DNA from: a virus
Length of the DNA stretch: 47,382 nucleotides
Virus record (IMG/VR): IMGVR_UViG_3300023180_000102
Coordinates: 1 to 47,382 of that record
Strand: one strand, 5' to 3'
Shown here: piece by piece, positions 33,460-42,361 of the stretch
Layout: each line of letters opens with the position of its first letter
How positions within the stretch are numbered: the stretch's first letter is position 1
Translations under genes and position numbers: made by a program
The notes under the pieces: generated by a model
What the model was told of the DNA's origin: nothing
Database searches by the model: none
What the model saw: only the letters and a program-made list of their open reading frames with translations

Positions 33460-36400
33460 TAGTATCCTGCCCCACTACTGCCGGTGCTTGAACCGGAACC
33501 TGTTGTAGTAGAGCCTGACACTGCTGATCCTGTCGTGGTGTTGGTCGTGGCAGTTGATGTTGATGTGACCACAGTGCCGGATGCCGCCAATTGGTTGGCT
33601 CCCAGTGCTGTTATGATTGACACATCATCAACGGTGGCCCCACTGATGAAAATCTCGTCCGCCGCCGAGTCAAGTTGGAACAAGGACCCAAAACCCTGTC
33701 CTGACTGGTTGGGCACAATAACCGCAGTCAGTAAGTCTGGTGCAAGTTCGTTGTGTATGTAAGCGGCCAATTCTGTGAAGTAGAAAGTGTCTCCGAAATC
33801 CCAGTTGTCCAATGCGAAGAATTCGTTTATGGCACTGATCACCCTGGTCTTGATCACTGCGTCTGACACATTGGTCTTTGGATTTTTAACAACTTTGAAT
33901 GTTGCCTGTAACTGTTCTTCTGCGTTCGAGCCAAAAAGTATCTTGTATTTGACAGGATGATATATTATCTGATCTGACAATGATTTCAATGGGTTTAGTG
34001 TGCCCGAGTAATTGATCCTTAACTGGTCTGCTGTGGACACAGTTGGTTTACTTCCACCTTCCTGCAACCAGATCCTGAACAGGTTGTCGTATGTCCTTTC
34101 TAGCAAGTAAACGTCAACTATGTTTGAAACACTGGGATCTATCCTTGTCTCCTGACCTGCATGGTGTTTGTATTGGAAGTTTATCGAACTCCTACCTCTC
34201 CTAGCGACATAATCCGTGGTCGTGCTCAAAGTGTTGGTTGTAGAACTGTAACTTTTTATTACGTCCTCAGCACTGTCATAGAAGTAAAATAGTTGCCCAT
34301 CTGTGTAAGTCGACGTGTTTAAATTTATGTCTGTTTCATTTTCAGCAACAACGAAGTTGGTTGATGCATATGGTCTGAATCTCTCAATGTTGTCATAGGA
34401 CGTGTACTTCTCGAAGAACACGAATTTTGTGGATTCCGATAGAGTGGGTTCTACGAATATGTCAAAAAGTTCTGGATTGTCAACCACACCGTCGTCGTCT
34501 GCATCAAAGAAACCAACTTTAACTTTCCTGTTGTCCTGGAAACCGTCTGCCTCTGTGACCACGTCAACCACCTGCCATGTGATGGGATATCCAACACTGT
34601 TGCCTGATGAAACAATGCTGTTTGTTTTAAGTATTTTCACTGTGTCCTTGACACTCCTGCCTGTGGTGTAGTCATAAATTTTCTCTTCCACATCATAGTG
34701 GAACTTGTTCTGAGACTCTGATTCAAAAATGTAGTCCAGTTTCCTGTACTGCACTGTGTAGGTGTTACCGTCGTTGGTGAATTTGAACCACCAACTGGCG
34801 TCAGAATTTGTTCCTGCTGTGGATCCTGCACTTGCAAGGTCGAACACTGTGCTTGTGCTGAGGTTGGTTGATGTGATAACTTTCCATGTCTCTGAATCAA
34901 CATCATATCTCAACCCGAACTCTTCGTATGCCTCTATCCTGTCTTGTAAATCTGTTTCTAGAGTTGATGAAAATGAAGTTGTGAAATTAGGTATTATAGC
35001 GTTGACCACAGATCCGTTTGGTATAATGTCTGACAGAGTCACAGGACCAACCCCTGACTCTAGATTTCCTAATCCACCGTTGGCTCCATCTAACACAACA
35101 TCTCCGATCTTGGCCCATGCCCTGTCTTCCGCGTTGTCCGTGGATGATGTGACCAATGTACCGTTCAGGAACTTCCTTGTGTCTGGCGATGTGAATTTGA
35201 TTAAAGCACCCGGCTTCGCGAATTTCATGTTTGAAGTTGCAGAATCTCCTATCACCAACGCACCACCAGATGTAAAATAACCCGTGTTGGTGTTGGTGGA
35301 AGTTGTTGTTGAATTCCATGTTGCCGAGAGTGTGCTGGCATCCTTCGTGCCGTACTTCAGGTAGTAAAACTGTCTGGCATACGCTTCCTTAAGTTTCGCT
35401 TCAACGGATGAATCTATAGTTGACTGTATGTCACTCCTGTTGTTGAAAGTGAACGTGAACTGCTGTACACTTTCCTCCCTGTATAATATTCCGTCTTCTG
35501 CGAACACACTTACATTTGAGTATGCACCCGTTGGATCCAGTATCTCTTTGGCCCTCGATATGCCTGATGCTGATCTGTTGACAGATCTAACTTTGACGAT
35601 TTCCTGTGACGCACTCAAAGGTACCACTTGGTAGTCCTCTGCTGTGATCATCCTGTTCTGTGAATAATAAACCTGAGACGCTTTCTCCTTGATTGAATCA
35701 TTGGATTCCGTGGCCGCTGAATTGTAGACACTGGCCTTGAGGCTCACACTCATGGTCAAACTCTGCTGTGCACCGTTGGCGTCCGTGTATGGCACGGTCA
35801 ACTGTATGTTCTGCATGTCCGACGACTGTATCGCATACTTGGCGTTGTCGCTGACCCTGTAGTAGGTCCTGAAGTTGCCCAGAGGTATGTTCGAGAAGTT
35901 GCCATCTCCAAACACAAGATCTATCGCATCGTTGTTTTTGGTTACCACATTGTATGTGTTCCTCTCTGCCTTTGACAGAGAATTGTAAATCGCATTGTTT
36001 CCTGACAGTGATGGCACCTTGGTCCATGACTCTGCCAACTGTCCAAACTGGTCCAACTTGTAAAGCCACACATCAGAATTGTTTATATTGGACGTTTCAA
36101 AACTTTTCACATAGTTCGTGATCGCTGTGTCCACAGTGAACTCTTGGTTCTGCATCGTTCCCTGTTTGAACAGGAAGAAGAATCCTGTGTTGTTGGAACT
36201 GTCCCCAGAACCATCTGTCCTGTATGTGTATGTCAGTCCTGTTCCTGGCACTGGTGAAGATTCGTATATGCTGTCTGAATCTGTTATGGTGCTGGGCACT
36301 ATCTCGAATGATCTGGACACGCCTCCCACTGACTTCTGGAACTTGAATATTGGTAGATCCAACTGATTGGAACTTAAAGTGTATACCTCTGTGGTGATGC

Positions 36401-36941
36401 CACCTATGGTGCCTGACTCCCTTGGATTGCCAAACAGTTGTCCAGTCTGGTTTGCCGCGTTCAGTATCGCAGTGAACTGCTCCCTGTAGTTTGAGTTAGC
36501 CGAGTCATTCCATATGATGTTTGAATTTGCCAGGTTCGTTCCCGAACTGTCCTGCACGTCCTGTGTTGTGGATATAGAATCTATCTTTAACATTCCTGTC
36601 GCTGGTTGATTCCTCTTGGCGTTGTAGTTGATCAACCTCGCCAATCTTAGGACACTGTTCCTTCTCTCCGCTGTCTCCAGGAAGTTCTCCCTGGCGTTCA
36701 GGTCAACCCTGAAACTTAATGCCTGTGCGATGTAGGCTATGAGATCTATCAGTGCCACGTACTCAGAACTCTCAACGAAATCGTTGAAATCATCCGGGTA
36801 GTTCTCCTTCAGATACGCTACCATGGTCCTTCTCAGGGTCTCGAAGTCGTAAGATTTGAAGTCGGCCTGTTGGAAAGCCTGGTAGATCTTCCTCCAATCT
36901 TCCGCTACTAATAATCTGTTCTGTCTATCTGTTGTGGCCAT
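33459..36941 (-). CDS. gp6: Baseplate wedge protein gp6
   Basis: A 1160-residue protein starting with ATG at 36941. The N-terminal part matches gp6-type wedge proteins: TLRRTMVAYLKENYPDDFND, VALIDLIAYIAQALSFRVDL and AERRNSVLRLARLINYN. In T4, gp6 dimers form the inner ring of the baseplate wedge and hold gp25 and gp53. It is much longer than T4 gp6 (about 660 residues), with long beta-rich insertions in the middle, as is usual in marine T4-like phages. The C-terminal KTRVISAINEFFALDNWDFG matches the baseplate-J-like region. It is preceded by gp25 and followed by the giant protein in TAATG overlap. No Shine-Dalgarno sequence is visible; a CATAAATA word and a 12-base palindrome precede the ATG. 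Confidence 0.9.
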   Translation of the reverse strand: MATTDRQNRLLVAEDWRKIYQAFQQADFKSYDFETLRRTMVAYLKENYPDDFNDFVESSEYVALIDLIAYIAQALSFRVDLNARENFLETAERRNSVLRLARLINYNAKRNQPATGMLKIDSISTTQDVQDSSGTNLANSNIIWNDSANSNYREQFTAILNAANQTGQLFGNPRESGTIGGITTEVYTLSSNQLDLPIFKFQKSVGGVSRSFEIVPSTITDSDSIYESSPVPGTGLTYTYRTDGSGDSSNNTGFFFLFKQGTMQNQEFTVDTAITNYVKSFETSNINNSDVWLYKLDQFGQLAESWTKVPSLSGNNAIYNSLSKAERNTYNVVTKNNDAIDLVFGDGNFSNIPLGNFRTYYRVSDNAKYAIQSSDMQNIQLTVPYTDANGAQQSLTMSVSLKASVYNSAATESNDSIKEKASQVYYSQNRMITAEDYQVVPLSASQEIVKVRSVNRSASGISRAKEILDPTGAYSNVSVFAEDGILYREESVQQFTFTFNNRSDIQSTIDSSVEAKLKEAYARQFYYLKYGTKDASTLSATWNSTTTSTNTNTGYFTSGGALVIGDSATSNMKFAKPGALIKFTSPDTRKFLNGTLVTSSTDNAEDRAWAKIGDVVLDGANGGLGNLESGVGPVTLSDIIPNGSVVNAIIPNFTTSFSSTLETDLQDRIEAYEEFGLRYDVDSETWKVITSTNLSTSTVFDLASAGSTAGTNSDASWWFKFTNDGNTYTVQYRKLDYIFESESQNKFHYDVEEKIYDYTTGRSVKDTVKILKTNSIVSSGNSVGYPITWQVVDVVTEADGFQDNRKVKVGFFDADDDGVVDNPELFDIFVEPTLSESTKFVFFEKYTSYDNIERFRPYASTNFVVAENETDINLNTSTYTDGQLFYFYDSAEDVIKSYSSTTNTLSTTTDYVARRGRSSINFQYKHHAGQETRIDPSVSNIVDVYLLERTYDNLFRIWLQEGGSKPTVSTADQLRINYSGTLNPLKSLSDQIIYHPVKYKILFGSNAEEQLQATFKVVKNPKTNVSDAVIKTRVISAINEFFALDNWDFGDTFYFTELAAYIHNELAPDLLTAVIVPNQSGQGFGSLFQLDSAADEIFISGATVDDVSIITALGANQLAASGTVVTSTSTATTNTTTGSAVSGSTTTGSGSSTGSSGAGY

Positions 36942-36963
36942 TGTAATTACAACGGTATTTATG
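36941..36963 (-). promoter_or_regulatory. Late promoter word CATAAATA plus 12-base palindrome before gp6
   Basis: CATAAATA lies at 36963-36956 on the minus strand. The perfect palindrome TTGTAATTACAA (36941-36952) follows and overlaps the first base of the gp6 start codon. There is no Shine-Dalgarno sequence, so the message would have a leader of about ten bases at most. Confidence 0.5.
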
Positions 36964-36983
36964 TGTTAGGAAATGTGCGTATA

Positions 36984-37397
36984 TTAAGATAGACGCAGTA
37001 GTGAGTTCTCGTCGAAGTTGAATCGCAGTTTCTCTGTAATGTTCAGTGGAACATAGGTTATAGTGGCCTGTATGGCTATGCCCTTGTCCGCTTCCGTGAC
37101 CAAGATCTCTTCCGTGCTGATACGTGGATCTGCGTTCAAATTGGCAGTGATGTCCTCTACAATGGCGTCTTTGAGTTGCTCTGTGAATGGCTCGAATATG
37201 GCGTCATATATGATGGTGCCGAACTCCGGGTTCTCGACCCTCTCGCCCTTACGCACCGATAACCTGTTGATCAGGTCCTGCTTGGCCACCTCGAAGTCAT
37301 ACAGTTTGAAGTTCTGTTTGTCCGCACGTGAACTGAAACCCTTGAAGGTCACCGTTTTGTTTGATAGGTCTCCTGATCCTGAATCTCCGTATGCCAT
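36984..37397 (-). CDS. gp25: Baseplate wedge protein gp25
   Basis: A 137-residue protein of gp25/W-like size (T4 gp25 is about 130 residues). The diagnostic region is RLSVRKGERVENPEFGTIIY, followed by IFEPFTEQLKDAIVEDI, then the beta hairpin GIAIQATITYVPLNITEKL. This family nucleates sheath assembly on the baseplate and is shared by contractile tails and type VI secretion (TssE). The N-terminus FKGFSSRADKQNFKLYDFEV is typical of marine T4-like versions. It sits between gp5 and gp6, nine bases after gp5, in the conserved order. The TAAATA word before its ATG is a weak match to the late promoter. Confidence 0.9.
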   Translation of the reverse strand: MAYGDSGSGDLSNKTVTFKGFSSRADKQNFKLYDFEVAKQDLINRLSVRKGERVENPEFGTIIYDAIFEPFTEQLKDAIVEDITANLNADPRISTEEILVTEADKGIAIQATITYVPLNITEKLRFNFDENSLLRLS

Positions 37398-37406
37398 ATG
37401 CTATAT

Positions 37407-38903
37407 TTACGCTATGTCGTCCTTGTCCCTACCACCCACCGGTCTGGTGTATGGCTCATGGGTTGGAAATACATCTTTACTTTTATTGGTTTTGTAATCC
37501 ACCACTGTGGTTTTTGTTTTCCTTGTGTTTTTAGTGCCATTATTAAATGGCTGTACTGCCACGATGTCCTCGTTCTCAACTGTGACTATACCAACTTTAT
37601 TACTGTTGGGTTTCAGCCACGAAGGTCCCCATGATTTCCTTGCACTCACACTGTTGAAGTGTACTTGTGAACCTGCGAGGTCAATCCTGCCTCCGGCACC
37701 GTGTAACTGTGTTCCGTCAGTGTATGACGATATGCCATCTCTGGCATAATGCCTCACACTGCCTTCCTGCGATGCGTTCAGTATTCCTGATTCTCCCATC
37801 ACGTACACATATTTTTCTGCACTGATGGCCACATCCTTCTCTGCGTTGAATCTAATTTTTTCTTTTGCATGGAAGTTGATATTCTTATCAGAATGTAAAT
37901 TGAAATCTCCTTCGGTACGCATACTGATTCCCCTATTGGAATACATGCTTATTCTACCTGCCTTGTCCATCTCTATCCATGAATTGCCCGAACCATTGGC
38001 TATGTACACCGTACCTTCTGTGTCATGCATCAATATCTGATGACCGCTCGCTGTCCTTATTCTAGTAAGTTGGTTGTCACCGCCTATATCTCCGTCGTCC
38101 ATGACGAAACTGTGTCCTGGGTTCCTGTCAGTCCTCACGGGAGAGTTGTCTAGTCCTATGTTCAGCAATCTCGAGTCATCACGTATACTGCCTGGTGTGT
38201 TGATTCCAAACACCTTGCTTGGTGATTCTCTACGTGCTGACGAGGTCGTGGTCCCCCTTATGGGATCCTGTATAAGTCCTTGTGATTCCAGTTGATCCGC
38301 CAGTAGGTCGTTCAACGGACTGGTCCATTGGTCCACATTTGGTAAGGTTTCTCCGGGACTGTAAAATCTTTGATTCTTTTCACCCGCTGGCAATAAATCT
38401 GTCCCATAGTTCTTCTGTCCGGTTCTTGCTAATTCTCTTGCCGTTGATTGTGACTGTAAAGTTTTTGTTGTGGATCCATTCGCTGGCACCTGTTGGTTCA
38501 CAAGTGGTTTCTGCACACAACCTATCCAGAAGGCACTGGCGTTGGACTGTTCTCCCTTGGCGAATATCACTAACACGTCAGTGTCCACGTCTGGTGGTAC
38601 CGCCCACATTCCATAACTGTGTTGGGATTCCTTGTAGTTGCTTTCGTCTTTCTTTGAAACAGCATTTATACTCTTTGCACCGTAGAACGGAGACAGGTAC
38701 TGGCACCATATTATCTGGCTCGCAGTGGGGTTTGTTGTCAGTGAGAGTGCTGGTATGTTCACACCCAGTCTGCCCATCTTCAATGGGTCAACAGTGACCT
38801 TTACCGTGCCGATGTACGGACCCGGATCGTTGTCGACGTACTTCTCGTTGAAGCTCTTTTGGTTGTCCTGTGTGTCAGTGAATCCTGCTGAAGTGTATGC
38901 CAT
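37407..38903 (-). CDS. gp5: Baseplate hub spike protein gp5 (no lysozyme domain)
   Basis: A 498-residue hub/spike protein. An OB-fold region near the start (YIGTVKVTVDPLKMGRLGV and WAVPPDVDTDVLVIFAKGE, about 30-120) matches gp5/VgrG N-terminal domains. The C-terminal half is a beta-helix with repeated short strands (GRISMYSNRGISMRTEGDF, NINFHAKEKIRFNAEK), which forms the trimeric membrane-piercing needle in T4. The T4 lysozyme domain between the two parts is absent; a linker rich in Gly, Ser and charged residues takes its place (about 130-250). It follows the 728-aa hub-like protein and precedes gp25. A GATAAATT word lies just before the ATG. Confidence 0.85.
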   Translation of the reverse strand: MAYTSAGFTDTQDNQKSFNEKYVDNDPGPYIGTVKVTVDPLKMGRLGVNIPALSLTTNPTASQIIWCQYLSPFYGAKSINAVSKKDESNYKESQHSYGMWAVPPDVDTDVLVIFAKGEQSNASAFWIGCVQKPLVNQQVPANGSTTKTLQSQSTARELARTGQKNYGTDLLPAGEKNQRFYSPGETLPNVDQWTSPLNDLLADQLESQGLIQDPIRGTTTSSARRESPSKVFGINTPGSIRDDSRLLNIGLDNSPVRTDRNPGHSFVMDDGDIGGDNQLTRIRTASGHQILMHDTEGTVYIANGSGNSWIEMDKAGRISMYSNRGISMRTEGDFNLHSDKNINFHAKEKIRFNAEKDVAISAEKYVYVMGESGILNASQEGSVRHYARDGISSYTDGTQLHGAGGRIDLAGSQVHFNSVSARKSWGPSWLKPNSNKVGIVTVENEDIVAVQPFNNGTKNTRKTKTTVVDYKTNKSKDVFPTHEPYTRPVGGRDKDDIA

Positions 38904-38923
38904 ACTTTAATTTATCCTGCTCC

Positions 38924-41110
38924 TTATACCGGCCAATCCCTATTGATCTTTTCAATCGACTCTTTGAATTCATCAAATTTTGTTATTGGTTTGGTTATTT
39001 TTTTCTTGATATCTTTCACACCGTCCTTGATCTCAGTTATGCTTTTTATCGAGGCGTTTGTCAACAACGGTACCGCACCCTCGCCCTGTTGGTTGTTGAA
39101 CCTGCTACAGTGCAGTGTCTGTAGGAACTGTCCGTTGTCGAATTTTGTATCTATCTTGTTGACCTGGTACAGTCCATTGAAGAACAGGTTCTCGTCCCTG
39201 AAACGTTTCTTGCCACCATTGAACATGGTGCCCTCCCGTTCGTCTATGTCGTCGGGCAGACGATATCTCACGCTGATTATGGGTTGGAATCGGTCAGCGT
39301 TGAAACTGGCTGATGCTGTGTCGAATGACTCATCCTTGGCGCCGAATGACTTGCCGTCCTCTTGTATGGGCACGTACATGTCCTGGCAGATGTAGGTGGG
39401 ATCCCCCAGTATCTCCAGTTCTATCCTCATCATGTCCACCTCAGGATTGGTCAGGTAATCATAGAACTGTTGGGCCTTGTTGGCCTCCCCTGACAGTGTC
39501 TGCACGGTGTTGGCACCCTTGATGGATGACGGATATTGTCTCAGAGGCAACAGCGGTTCTGGATCACGCTCCCTGCCGAACACGTTCCTGAACGCTTCTG
39601 TCAGCGGTGCGAACAGTCCCTTCTCTGTGTCACTCTTGTCGTCACCCCTCAAATTCCTCAGGTAGTAGGCGGTCTTGTAGTTGATTCTTAGGCCCTGCAC
39701 GTCGACGTTGTCGCCAGTGTAGATGTAGTCATATTCCTTGTGTACCTTGCGACCCCAATCCACGTTGGCTATGCTGACCCCTGGACCAACGAACTTAAGG
39801 ATGTGTATCTTGTAGGGTATGGCCTTGTATGTGATGGTCTTTGGATGCATCTTGGTTATGGGATCGATCTTGCTGGTGTCCGTGTACACAGTGGTCTTGA
39901 TCTTGAACCAGTCTATGTACTGGTTGTTGAACAGTATCTTCTCGAATTCCTTGCTCTTGATTATGGAGGCCACCTTCTCCTTGGTGAGGCTCTCCTTGGT
40001 GTAGTCTGTGTTGGACCTGATGTATGTGGTCCAGAAATCGTTGGCCAACTCCTGATAATGGAATCCGGCCCTGATGGCATCCTCGAAGAACTTAGTGACT
40101 GCTATGCCCGAACTGGCCTGTGCAGACATGGTGTTCTGTCTAGGTGGGGGTGCATCAAAGTCTGAATTTAAACCAGAAAAGTCTTCTTGGTTTTGTGCTA
40201 CCGATCCGGCGCTGTTGGTTGTGCCTGCTGTGTTCTTGTACTGTAATCCTTTTTTCTCAAGTTCACCGTCTATCTCGAACTTGTAGATGTCTGGGTAGTA
40301 TCTACGTTGTTCCTCCTTCTCCTGTTTCATCTGCTCGGACAAGGCACGTTCCGCGGCCACGGCCCATTGATAAGGATCATTCCCTTCGATGGGCATAGCA
40401 GTACGTGGATACTTGAACCTGTCATCGAACGCAAGATCGGTGTATGGCACCGCCATTACCTGATATCTGGCACCGCCCTCGTTCACGTCGAAGTCCACCC
40501 TGCTGATCAGTATGGGTATCTTACGTGTGTGGCTCTTGTTGGTGCTGTGTCTGGCGTATGGTCTTCCCTGCTCGTCGAACCCTTGGAACTCTATGGTCAA
40601 CAACATTGGTGCGTCCTGGTAGTCAAGGAAACCGTTGATCGCAGTCGCGGCCCTGACCTTCTCTATGAAAGTGATACCGTATGGTTCGTGTATCTCGAAT
40701 TCCATCTTCGTGAAGTTTCCTAGGTTTCGTTCAGCGTTGGGTCCGACAGTTGACACCATGTTGACGTTCTCTATGAACAGGTCATGTGCCCTGTCCAATA
40801 TGTCTATGCTGTCTTGGTACTGCTCGTAGTATTTCTTCTTTTCAAAATCCTTGATCAAAGTCCTGAAGGCTTCTGGCTCCTGGTTGTTCTCCTTGAACTG
40901 TCTCGTCTGTACTTTAGCGTCATCACCTATGCCTCCGGTACGTGCCACTATGTCATGCACGGGATTGGTCAGGAACTTGGCTGTCCTGATCTCCTGCTCG
41001 GTGATGCCACTCAGCGTGAATATGGTGTTGAACGATGCGTACTGGTGTAGCACGTTGGGTTTCAAGAAAGGTTTGCTGGCAGAACCTGATGTGGTGTATT
41101 TCTCCGCCAT
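38924..41110 (-). CDS. Large baseplate hub-like structural protein (728 aa)
   Basis: A 728-residue protein between gp53 and gp5. The N-terminal part (VLHQYASFNTIFTLSGITEQ) and the segments KMEFEIHEPYGITFIEKVRA and LLTIEFQGFDEQGRPY look like beta-barrel hub domains. Position next to gp5 suggests it replaces T4 gp27, the trimeric hub that carries the gp5 spike, but I cannot confirm homology. Later parts include a charged helix (SEQMKQEKEEQRRYYPDIYK), PNAERN-like loops and a C-terminal MFNGGKKRFRDENLFFNGLYQV. Proteins of this type occur in cyanophage and pelagiphage baseplate clusters. It is followed by gp5 with a 20-base gap. Confidence 0.7.
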   Translation of the reverse strand: MAEKYTTSGSASKPFLKPNVLHQYASFNTIFTLSGITEQEIRTAKFLTNPVHDIVARTGGIGDDAKVQTRQFKENNQEPEAFRTLIKDFEKKKYYEQYQDSIDILDRAHDLFIENVNMVSTVGPNAERNLGNFTKMEFEIHEPYGITFIEKVRAATAINGFLDYQDAPMLLTIEFQGFDEQGRPYARHSTNKSHTRKIPILISRVDFDVNEGGARYQVMAVPYTDLAFDDRFKYPRTAMPIEGNDPYQWAVAAERALSEQMKQEKEEQRRYYPDIYKFEIDGELEKKGLQYKNTAGTTNSAGSVAQNQEDFSGLNSDFDAPPPRQNTMSAQASSGIAVTKFFEDAIRAGFHYQELANDFWTTYIRSNTDYTKESLTKEKVASIIKSKEFEKILFNNQYIDWFKIKTTVYTDTSKIDPITKMHPKTITYKAIPYKIHILKFVGPGVSIANVDWGRKVHKEYDYIYTGDNVDVQGLRINYKTAYYLRNLRGDDKSDTEKGLFAPLTEAFRNVFGRERDPEPLLPLRQYPSSIKGANTVQTLSGEANKAQQFYDYLTNPEVDMMRIELEILGDPTYICQDMYVPIQEDGKSFGAKDESFDTASASFNADRFQPIISVRYRLPDDIDEREGTMFNGGKKRFRDENLFFNGLYQVNKIDTKFDNGQFLQTLHCSRFNNQQGEGAVPLLTNASIKSITEIKDGVKDIKKKITKPITKFDEFKESIEKINRDWPV

Positions 41111-41111
41111 G

Positions 41112-41411
41112 TTATATTCCTAGGTCTGAGTTTACATTGCTGGGTTTAGGCAACTGTATGGTCACTCCTGGTTTGAAGTCGTATATGGGATCCTCTATCT
41201 GGTCTGGGTTACGCTGTGCGAACACCCACCATAACCTCGGTGAGCCGTACAGGTCATAGGCCAACAGGTCTGGCCTGTATGCGTATGTCCTCTCGATGGT
41301 GTAACTCTGGTCATCGTCCTCCGCAGTTATGGTCCTGGGCACGAATGTTTCCAAGTTAACATCATTCTGTGGTGTAGAGAAATATGGTGATGTGGAAGAA
41401 TACTTGGCCAT
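41112..41411 (-). CDS. gp53: Baseplate wedge protein gp53
   Basis: A 99-residue protein with the gp53 signature: TYAYRPDLLAYDLYGSPRLW, then WVFAQRNPDQIEDPIYDFKP and a terminal G-V-T-I-Q-L-P. T4 gp53 holds neighbouring wedges together and has a LysM-like fold. The present copy is about half the size of T4 gp53 (about 196 residues), with the N-terminal part shortened. It overlaps gp48 by one base (TAATG) and is separated by one base from the 728-aa gene. Confidence 0.85.
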   Translation of the reverse strand: MAKYSSTSPYFSTPQNDVNLETFVPRTITAEDDDQSYTIERTYAYRPDLLAYDLYGSPRLWWVFAQRNPDQIEDPIYDFKPGVTIQLPKPSNVNSDLGI

Positions 41412-42220
41412 TAGATGAATCCTATCTCGTCTGTGCCTTTACCGTTCAACTGGCCACGTGCGAATTCTGACAGTGAGAATTTCTTGATCGATTCCCTGCT
41501 GTAGATTGGTGTCACCAGCACTGATATGTTTGACAGTGTGGGTGCCCAGGTTTGATCTGCAGAGTCAAGGTCAAAATCCTGCACATTAGATCTATAAACT
41601 TCTGATTGTTTTGTTGAAATGTAATCTATGCCCGGTCTGAGTTCCACGTTGAACGTGTTCACTATCACCGGCACTTTCTGGAACATGTGGTCACCGTAAC
41701 CTGACATGTGCATTATCGGTGGTGGATTGCCTTTCAATGCCTGTTCCTTGCCGAAGTACATCTTGGTTATGGTCCTCAGGAAATTCACGGTCGCCACCCA
41801 GTGCTTGGCGTCATCTGAATTCTGCACGGGGAACTCTCCGATTATGTTCATGGAGTCCACCTGTGAGTTCTGGTAAGCCTGGAATGGGTAGTTGCTGTGT
41901 GTCTGCGATAGTGGATTGTAGTTGGCCGAATGCTGTATCACCACCGCTGGTGTCAATGGCCAGAATATGCCACGTGAAGGCACCAATGGCGCCATTAATT
42001 CGTTGTTGGCCAGTATGGAGTCGTAGACCGCGTCTGCGCCGTTTGGTATCTGTAGTCTCACACGCCAGTCGGTCTTGTCCGAACGTCCGGACCATTTGGC
42101 TCTGGCGTTGACGATCCTGGAATCCGTGGAAATACCAGCACCCGTGAGCCTGCCCAGGGTCCTGTTGAATATGCCCCCTCCCACGTTCTTGACTATCTTG
42201 CCTATGTCTCCGAATGCCAT
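41411..42220 (-). CDS. gp48: Baseplate tail-tube initiator gp48
   Basis: A 269-residue protein. The N-terminus MAFGDIGKIVKNVGGGIFN with Gly-rich helix and KWSGRSDKTDWRVRLQIPN, and the central ANYNPLSQTHSNYPFQAYQN and IGEFPVQNSDDAKHWVATVN, match gp48/gp54-type tail-tube initiator proteins of marine T4-like phages. In T4 these cap the baseplate hub and template the tail tube. I prefer gp48 over gp54 because of its position upstream of gp53. It is the first gene of the leftward baseplate operon, preceded by a perfect TATAAATA late promoter and an AAAGGAAAG ribosome-binding sequence. Confidence 0.8.
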   Translation of the reverse strand: MAFGDIGKIVKNVGGGIFNRTLGRLTGAGISTDSRIVNARAKWSGRSDKTDWRVRLQIPNGADAVYDSILANNELMAPLVPSRGIFWPLTPAVVIQHSANYNPLSQTHSNYPFQAYQNSQVDSMNIIGEFPVQNSDDAKHWVATVNFLRTITKMYFGKEQALKGNPPPIMHMSGYGDHMFQKVPVIVNTFNVELRPGIDYISTKQSEVYRSNVQDFDLDSADQTWAPTLSNISVLVTPIYSRESIKKFSLSEFARGQLNGKGTDEIGFI

Positions 42221-42227
42221 TATATGG

Positions 42228-42256
42228 TTGCTTTCCTTTGTAAAATTTCGTATACT
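42228..42256 (+). promoter_or_regulatory. Sigma70-like promoter for gp55
   Basis: TTGCTT (42228-42233) and TATACT (42251-42256) are separated by 17 bases on the plus strand. The predicted start near 42263 gives a leader of about 100 bases before gp55. The elements overlap the opposite-strand late promoter for gp48, so both cannot be occupied at once. Confidence 0.55.
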
Positions 42257-42263
42257 TTAACTA

Positions 42264-42271
42264 TATTTATA
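42264..42271 (-). promoter_or_regulatory. T4-type late promoter TATAAATA for gp48
   Basis: A perfect T4 late consensus TATAAATA on the minus strand, 43 bases before the gp48 ATG, with AAAGGAAAG in the leader. It would be read by the gp55 late sigma factor encoded just beyond it on the other strand. Confidence 0.75.
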
Positions 42272-42361
42272 GGCATTATTTTAGGCGCACTTAATTCACC
42301 ATACGGCACGATTCAACAGACCTGTTTGTGGTCAATCTCAACAATATAAAGTAAAGGATTT

